From: Pseudomonadota bacterium
GTDB lineage: Bacteria > Pseudomonadota > Gammaproteobacteria > UBA5335
Length of the DNA: 5,304 bases
Direction: 5' to 3'
Assembly (NCBI GenBank): GCA_002862965.1
Contig: PKCW01000238.1
Span: forward strand, 1-5,304
Positions 1 through 5,304 of the stretch are shown in pieces. Position numbers and translations under genes: made by a program. The notes below the pieces were generated by a model, which made no database searches, was not told the DNA's origin, and saw only the letters and a list, made by a program, of their open reading frames with translations. Within the stretch, counting starts at the first letter, position 1, and every line of letters begins with the position of its first letter.

Positions 1-30
1 ACCCGTGGAACTACCGGAGCCCTGTCATGA
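1..30 (+). CDS. Possible 3' end of an upstream gene
   Basis: Reading from base 1 gives nine sense codons (TRGTTGALS) followed by TGA at 28-30. This stop overlaps the ATG at 27-29 in the ATGA arrangement common between translationally coupled genes. The piece is too short to identify, and its only support is this overlap plus the ribosome binding site placed inside it. The two other forward frames are also open here, so the segment may instead be non-coding or part of a longer downstream gene. In a glycogen locus the neighbour could be another glg gene, but nothing here shows that. Confidence 0.25.
   Translation, partial: TRGTTGALS
16..19 (+). promoter_or_regulatory. Putative Shine-Dalgarno for glgC start at 27
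   Basis: GGAG lies 7 bases before the ATG at 27. This is good spacing for a ribosome binding site and the main evidence for the upstream glgC start. The competing ATG at 168 is preceded by a C/G-rich stretch without a purine-rich core. Confidence 0.45.
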
Positions 31-1310
31 ACATTCCAGCCCGCACGAACCCACCGCAAGACGAGGCAGGGAGACCTCGGCCGGAACCGCCATGCAGCGA
101 GCGCTATCCGTGGTGGGCCGACTCAACCCCCGCCGGCGCGCACAACCGCGAGTCCCGCCGCGACCTGATGTCGAACATCTTCGCCATGGTGCTCGCCGGC
201 GGTCGCGGCACCCGCCTGGAAGGGCTGACCGCAAGGCGCGCAAAGCCGGCCGTACCGATCGGCGGGCGCCACCGCATCATCGACTTCACCCTGTCCAACT
301 GCGTGAACTCCGGCCTCGCCCATATCGGCGTGCTGACGCAGTACATGGCGCAGTCGCTCACACCCCACCTGTCGGCGTGGAACCGCATGTCGCGCAACGC
401 CGAGGTGATGACGCTGCCGGCAGGCGCGGGACAGGAATACGCCGGCACGGCGGATGCCGTGCATCAGAACCGCAATCTGATCCTGCAGCGCTCCCCCGCG
501 CAGGTGCTGGTGCTGGCGGCCGATCACGTCTACCAGATGGACTACGCGCAGATGCTGCAAGAGCACCGGCAGCGAGGCGCGCAGGTGACGGTGGGATGCA
601 TCGAGGTCCCGGTATCCGCCGCGCGCAACTTCGGGGTGATGGAGGTCGACGAGGCCGGATGGATTACCGCGTTCGCCGAGAAGCCGGAATCGCCGCGCGC
701 CATTCCGGGGCGGCCTGGCGTCGTGCTCGCGTCGATGGGCATCTACCTGTTCGAGACCGGCTTCCTGCTGAAGCTTCTGGCCGAGGACGCGACGCGTCCG
801 CACTCCGTCCACGACTTCGGCCGCAACGTCATCCCGGGCGCTCTCGCGGACGCACGCGCCTATGCGCACCGGCTTCGCTACATCCGGCGTCCGTGGATCG
901 ACGGCTACTGGCGCGATGTCGGCACCGTCGACGCCTACTGGGAGACGAGCCTGGAGCTGTCCGGCACGAGCGCGCCCCTGGATCTCGACGATCCGGCGTG
1001 GCCGATCCACGGCCCGCCGCTCGACGCAACGGAGCAGCGCCGCGATCGCCGCGCGGACTCAAGCATCGCCAATGACGCCGACGTGCGGCGCTCCGTCCTG
1101 TTTCCCGGCGTCCACATCGGCGCGGGCGTGTGGCTCGACGGGTGCATCGCCTTGCCGGGCGCACGCATCGCCGCCGGCTGTCGGGTCCGCAACGCGATCA
1201 TCGACGAGGGCTGCCGCTTGCCGCCGGGCACGGTGATCGGCATGGACCTCGATGCCGATCGACGGCGCTACCCGGTGACGCCCAACGGCGTCGTGCTGGT
1301 GGCGCAGTAG
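27..1310 (+). CDS. glgC: Glucose-1-phosphate adenylyltransferase (ADP-glucose pyrophosphorylase)
   Basis: This cytoplasmic enzyme makes ADP-glucose and pyrophosphate from ATP and glucose-1-phosphate, the committing step of bacterial glycogen synthesis. Using the start at 27 (427 residues), the nucleotide-binding signature GGRGTRL is at 58-64, RAKPAV at 71-76, IIDF..SNC at 84-92 and GTADAVHQN at 140-148. Tyr138 matches the E. coli ATP-contact Tyr114, Asp166 (ADHVY) the catalytic Asp142, and Lys219 (AEKP) the glucose-1-phosphate Lys195. ASMGIYLF, DFGRNVIP and YWRDVGT follow, then a C-terminal left-handed beta-helix from about 345 ending at VVLVAQ. Homology starts only near residue 48, so the first 47 residues are an unusual Pro/Arg-rich extension with more A/T in third positions. 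The alternative ATG at 168 gives a 380-residue protein. The start at 27 is chosen for its GGAG and the ATGA overlap. The beta-helix linker after WPI is about 13 residues shorter than in E. coli, and the C-terminal tail is about 16 residues shorter. The family assignment is secure; the start is not. Confidence 0.93.
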   Translation: MNIPARTNPPQDEAGRPRPEPPCSERYPWWADSTPAGAHNRESRRDLMSNIFAMVLAGGRGTRLEGLTARRAKPAVPIGGRHRIIDFTLSNCVNSGLAHIGVLTQYMAQSLTPHLSAWNRMSRNAEVMTLPAGAGQEYAGTADAVHQNRNLILQRSPAQVLVLAADHVYQMDYAQMLQEHRQRGAQVTVGCIEVPVSAARNFGVMEVDEAGWITAFAEKPESPRAIPGRPGVVLASMGIYLFETGFLLKLLAEDATRPHSVHDFGRNVIPGALADARAYAHRLRYIRRPWIDGYWRDVGTVDAYWETSLELSGTSAPLDLDDPAWPIHGPPLDATEQRRDRRADSSIANDADVRRSVLFPGVHIGAGVWLDGCIALPGARIAAGCRVRNAIIDEGCRLPPGTVIGMDLDADRRRYPVTPNGVVLVAQ

Positions 1311-1324
1311 CCGGCGACTCCCGT

Positions 1325-3985
1325 ATGAACGACGCACGCCGATCTTTCCTCGATCCGCGCGGCGCGGCGCCGCCCTGGCACGCACTGCCGGCGCGCGAAG
1401 CACTTGCCCGCACCGCATCTTCGGCCGACGGCCTGTCGCGCGCGCAGGCGCAGCAGCGCCTCGCCGAATGCGGGCCGAACGTTCTTCCCGCCCAGCCGGC
1501 GCCGGGCTGGCTGGCGATCGGCCTGCGGCAGCTCAAGAGCCCGCTCATCTACGTGCTGCTCGCCGCCGCCGTCGTGTCGTTCGCACTCGGCGACGTGACG
1601 GATGCCGCCTTCATCGGCATCGTCCTGCTGGTGAACTCCGTGATCGGCGGCTGGCAGGAATGGCGCGCCGAAAGGCAAAGCCAGAGCCTGCAGAAACTGC
1701 TGCGCATCCGCGCGAGCGCGCTGCGCGACGGCGAGAGGGTCGAACTCGATGCAGCCGAGCTGGTGCCCGGCGACATCGTCGCACTCGAAAGCGGGCAGCT
1801 GGTGCCGGCGGACCTGCGCCTGCTCAGCACGCACGGCCTGGAGATCGCGGAGGCTGCGCTGACCGGCGAGTCGCTGGCGGTGCTCAAGGACGCCGCCGCG
1901 ATGAGTGCCGCGGCTGCGGCGCTCGCCGAGCGCCCCGCCATGGCCTACGCCGGGTCGCTGGTCGCGCGCGGCCGCGGGCTGGGCGTGGTCGTCGCCACGG
2001 GCGCGGCGACCGCGATCGGCCGGCTGGCGACCGCAATGAGCGACACGCAGAGCGGCCAGCCGCCCCTGGTCCAGCGCATGGAGCGCTTTAGCCGCACGAT
2101 CGCGATCATCGTGCTGATCGCCGCGGCGCTCATCGGCGCGGTCGGCGTGTGGGTGCATGGAGACGACCTCGCGACCATGTTCGTCTTCGCCGTCGCGCTG
2201 GCGGTGTCGGCAATCCCCGAGGGCCTGCCGGTCGCGCTGACGGTCGCGCTGGCCATCGCCGCGCGCCGCATGGCCGCACGCGGCGCGATCGTGCGCCGCC
2301 TGCCGGCCGTCGAGGGTCTGGGCAGCTGCACGCTGATCGCCAGCGACAAGACCGGCACGCTCACCTGCAACGAGCTGACCGCGCGCGAGATCTGGCTGCC
2401 GGACGACCGTCGCTACGCCGTCACCGGTTCGGGCTACGCGCCCGTGGGCGAAATCGTCAGCGCCCCCGGCGCCGGTCTGCGCCGCGCGCTCGACATCGCC
2501 GCCGCCTGCAACGAGGCCGACCTGCATCGTCGCGACGCCGGCTGGACCTGGCGCGGCGATCCGACCGACATCGCACTGCTCGCGCTCGCGGAGAAGGGTG
2601 GCGTCGGCCGCGAGCGGCTGCTGGTCGAGCGACCGCAGGTCAACGAGATTCCCTACGAGCCCGAACGGCGCTTCGCCGCGAGCTGGCATGCGTTCGACGG
2701 GGCAACGTGGATTGCCGTCAAGGGCGCACCCGAGCGCGTGCTGCAGATGTGCGCGAATGCACCGGCAGAACGCATCCTGCAGGCGGCCGAAGAGATGGCG
2801 CAGCGCGGGCTGCGCGTGCTCGCGCTCGCCAGCGGCGTGACGGCGCGCGGTGTCGCTCCGCAGGAGACGCCCGCGGAACCACACGATCTGGAGTTTGCCG
2901 GCCTCGTCGGCCTGATCGATCCGCTGCGGCCGGAAGTGCGTGACGCGGTGCGTCGCTGCGCGGCCGCCGGCATCCGCGTCGTGATGGTGACCGGGGATCA
3001 TCCGACAACGGCGCTGGCGATCGCGCGCGAGCTGGGCATCGCTACGCGGCCGCAGGACGTGATCCACGGCAGCGCGCTGCAGGCGGACTCGCCGGACGCA
3101 CTGACCCAGGCCATCACGCACGGACGCGTGTTCGCGCGGGTGACCCCGGAGCAGAAGCTCGCGCTGGTCGAAGCCGCCCAGCGCGCCGGGCATTTCGTCG
3201 CCGTGACCGGCGACGGCGTCAACGACGCAGCGGCGCTGCGCCGCGCCAACATCGGCGTGGCCATGGGCCGCAGCGGCACCGATGTCGCGCGCGAGGCGTC
3301 CGACCTCGTGCTCAGCGACGACAACTTCGCCACGATCGTCGCCGGCGTCGAGGAAGGCCGTATCGCTTACCAGAACATCCGCAACGTCGTCTACCTGCTC
3401 ACCGCGGCCGGGACCGCCGAAGTGCTCACGGTCGGCCTGGCGGTCATGATCGGGCTGCCGATCCCGCTGCTGCCGGTGCAACTGCTGTGGCTGAATCTCG
3501 TCACCAACGGCATCCAGGATGTGGCGCTCGCCTTCGAGCGCGGGCGCGGCGACGAGCTCGGCGCGCCGCCGCGGCGCCCGGACGATCCGATCTTCGACCG
3601 CCTCATGATCGAGCGCGGACTGCTCGCCGGAACCTGGATGGCGGCGCTCGGCTTCGGCGCCTTCGCGCTGCTGCTGCAGTTCGAGGTGCCGGTCGAGCAG
3701 GCGCGCAACACGCTGCTGCTGCTGATGGTGCTGATGCAGAACGTGGACGCGTTCAACGCCCGTTCGGAGACGCGCTCGGCATTTTCGATCCCGCTGCGCA
3801 ACAACCCCTTGCTCGTCGTCGGCGTCGCCGCTGCGCTCGCGATCCACGTGCTCGCGATGCACCTGCCGCTGCTGCAGCGCGTGCTGCGCACCGAGCCGGT
3901 CTCGCTCATGGGCTGGATCGTGTTGCCGTTGCTGGCCCTGAGCCTGCTCGCGGTCATGGAGCTGCACAAACGCCTCTGGGCACGC
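1325..3985 (+). CDS. P2-type cation-transporting P-type ATPase, no stop codon after the last helix
   Basis: This is an inner-membrane ion pump driven by ATP through a phospho-aspartate intermediate. The start ATG is 14 bases after the glgC stop; no clear ribosome site is seen, so coupling to glgC is plausible. Domains in order: N-terminal cation-ATPase domain (about 18-70), helices near 73-89 and 93-112, actuator loop TGES 180-183, helices near 257-276 and 284-306 with PEGLP 298-302, phosphorylation site DKTGT with Asp341, nucleotide-domain KGAPE (Lys466), TGD 556-558, hinge TGDGVND 628-634, then six C-terminal helices ending near 882. Cation-site residues in helices 4-6 include Glu299, Glu699 and Asn724; LVTNG has Asn728 where SERCA has Asp800. 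It resembles the PacL/SERCA-like group, but the transported ion cannot be read from sequence. The 887 residues given match a full-length pump. The end shown is where ATPase similarity stops; the frame itself runs on, as an Arg/Ala/Gly-rich shadow of the next gene, to TGA 5264-5266. A frameshift or fusion is inferred. Confidence 0.88.
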
Positions 3986-4037
3986 TGCCGGCCTCCGCCG
4001 CTGGCGCCGGCGTGCGCCCGAGGCCGCTGCAGCCGCG
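3942..4037 (+). other. Out-of-frame junction between ATPase and ABC1 kinase (probable frameshift)
   Basis: The ATPase is read in codons starting at 1325 plus multiples of three, and the kinase in the frame one base further on. The kinase frame opens after TGA 3939-3941 and contains no ATG, GTG or TTG until TTG 4113, which lies beyond the KxGQ motif. The ATPase frame has no stop here. Skipping one base near 3975-3995 joins the end of ATPase helix 10 (ELHKRLWAR) directly to kinase-like sequence (RRWRRRAPEAA). The segment is GC-rich with GCCGGC repeats (around 3987 and 4006) that could pair. No recognised programmed-frameshift signal is seen. A single-base indel, a deletion of the intergenic region, or a sequencing error would all fit. 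Confidence 0.7.
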
Positions 4038-5304
4038 CTGCGCGACACGCTGGCCGCGCTGGGGGCGACCTTCGTCAAGCTCGGCCAAGGGCTGAGCCAG
4101 CGCCTCGACCTGTTGCCCGCGCCGTATACGCAGGCGCTGGCCGCGCTGCAGGACCGCGTGCCGCCGTTTCCGGCGGCGGCTGCGCGCGCCACGGTCGAGG
4201 CCGCGTTCGGCCAGCCGCTCGACGCGCTGTTCGCGGAGTTCGACGACACGCCGCTGGCAGCCGCGTCGTTGGCACAGGTGCACCGTGCCACGCTGGCGGA
4301 CGGCACCGCCGTCGTCGTCAAGGTGCGGCGGCCGCGGTTGCGTGCGGAAGTCGAGCACGATCTGCGCTGGCTGCGCCGCGTCGTGCGCGCGGCCACACTG
4401 CTGTGGCCACCGTTCGCGCACCGGCGTCCACTCGACCTCGTCGACGAGATCGCTGCGCAGTTGCGGCGCGAGATCGACTTCCGCGTCGAGGCCGCCAACA
4501 TGCGCCGCATGCAGCACGTGCTCGCCGCGGTTCCCGGCGTGCACGTGCCGGCCGTGGTCGAGCCGCTGGTACACGAGGAAGTGCTGGTGCAGACGCTCAG
4601 CGCAGGGCGCCCGATCGCCAGCGCGTACGGCACCGACGACGGCAAGCGCTTGGCCGGACTGCTGCTCGACGCCTATCTGCAGCAGCTGTTCGGCGTCGGC
4701 TTCTTCCACGGCGATCCGCACCCGGGCAATGTGTTCGCGATAGCCGACGGTGGCCTGTGCCTGCACGACTTCGGCGTCATCGGCTACCTGGACCGCTATG
4801 CGCGCCACGCCCTGGCGCGGGCGCTGCACGGCGTGGCCGGCTGCGACGCCCCGTCGGTGCTGACCGCGGCCGTCGAGCTGGGTCTGCTCGACGTGCCGCC
4901 GGACCGGCGCGATGTGATCGCCGCGGTGGACCTGATCCTCGCCGAGTTCGCAACGGAGCCCCTGTCGGAATGGTCGGCGGCGCAGGTGCTGCTGCGCATC
5001 GCGCGGCTGGACTCGCGCCAGCACCTACTGCTGCCGCGCAACCTGCTCCTGCTGCTGCGCACGCTGATGTTGCTCGAAGGCCTGACGCGCGCACTGGACC
5101 CCGGCTTCGCGCTGCCCGCCGAACTGCAGGCGCGCAGCGGCAAGGTCGCAGAGCTGCTACTGCCGGTCACCATGCCGGCGCCGCAGGCCGCGCGCCAGAT
5201 CGCCCGACAGCTGCCGGCGCTGCTCGCGCGCCGGCTGCGCGAACTGGAAGAAGGCCGGACTCGTGACAAGCTCGTCTCCGCTGACCGGGAACCCGACTGT
5301 CACG
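3990..5304 (+). CDS. ABC1/AarF (UbiB-like) family atypical kinase, partial at both ends
   Basis: ABC1-family proteins are atypical protein-kinase-like ATPases; some, such as UbiB, support ubiquinone biosynthesis at the membrane. Codons begin at 3990 and are open to the window end (438 codons, last complete codon ends 5303). Visible motifs are the family-specific KxGQ as FVKLGQ (Lys codon 4077-4079), the Ala-rich loop AAASLAQVH (about 4260-4285), the VVVKVRRP lysine (4320-4322), EIDFRVEAANM (about 4470-4502), the catalytic HGDPHPGN (4707-4730) and metal-binding DFG (4767-4775). All catalytic motifs are intact. HGDPHPGN and DFG match the broad AarF group better than E. coli UbiB (HADMHPGN, DCG), so no gene symbol is given. 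Compared with E. coli UbiB, about 40-60 N-terminal residues are missing and no start codon precedes KxGQ. The C-terminal helices expected in many relatives lie beyond the window. It may be the second half of a fusion with the ATPase, separated by a frameshift, or a gene that has lost its start. The family is clear; its status as a functional gene is not. Confidence 0.85.

Noticed and set aside
5..1075. Open frame from GTG at 5 overlapping glgC
   Set aside because: It is Arg/Pro-rich with no recognisable domain and lies wholly across the conserved GlgC frame.
1311..1324. Terminator or promoter between glgC and the ATPase
   Set aside because: The gap is 14 bases, too short for a separate promoter, and no hairpin followed by a T-run is present.
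3960..4000. A programmed +1 frameshift site at the ATPase/kinase junction
   Set aside because: I found no known slippery motif such as a shift-prone codon next to a stop, and no upstream Shine-Dalgarno-like stimulator. The GCCGGC repeats alone are weak evidence in this GC-rich DNA. It is kept only as an alternative explanation for the junction.
1268..4645. A very long antisense open frame (1,125 codons) opposite the ATPase and kinase
   Set aside because: Long antisense frames are expected in such GC-rich coding DNA. The translation is Arg/Ala/Gln/His-rich without recognisable domains, and the + strand has clear family motifs throughout.
3986..5266. Continuation of the ATPase frame to TGA 5264-5266 as a genuine C-terminal domain
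   Set aside because: The translation becomes Arg/Ala/Gly/Pro-rich with no motif, while the frame one base over encodes a well-conserved ABC1 kinase across the same bases. It is a shadow frame.

Overview
The window is a very GC-rich, fully coding stretch in which all recognisable genes lie on the + strand. Codon third positions are mostly G or C. The gene types (a bacterial glycogen-pathway enzyme, a P2-type cation ATPase and an ABC1/AarF-family kinase) and base composition suggest a high-GC member of the Pseudomonadota, perhaps a beta- or gammaproteobacterium. That assignment is inference only. There are no RNA genes, mobile elements, repeats arrays or CRISPR, and no gene-free stretch above 300 bases.

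Layout. Bases 1-30 hold what may be the last nine codons and TGA of an upstream gene, overlapping the next start as ATGA. Bases 27-1310 encode GlgC (glucose-1-phosphate adenylyltransferase), which makes ADP-glucose for glycogen synthesis. It has an unusual N-terminal extension or an alternative start at 168. After 14 bases, 1325 to about 3985 encodes a complete-looking ten-helix P-type cation-transporting ATPase with all catalytic motifs. From about 3990 to the end of the window, in a different frame (+1 relative to the ATPase), runs an ABC1/AarF (UbiB-like) atypical kinase with intact KxGQ, Lys, HGDPHPGN and DFG motifs. It continues past the window end.

The main point of interest is the ATPase/kinase junction. 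The ATPase frame has no stop after its last transmembrane helix and stays open by chance to a TGA at 5264-5266. The kinase frame has no ATG, GTG or TTG between its preceding stop (TGA 3939-3941) and its KxGQ motif. Either the two are one fused polypeptide split by a one-base indel (real or a sequencing error), or a deletion removed the ATPase stop and the kinase start, or there is recoding. The three genes are packed like an operon (ATGA overlap, 14-base gap, zero gap). The sequence gives no direct functional link between ADP-glucose synthesis, cation transport and an ABC1 kinase.
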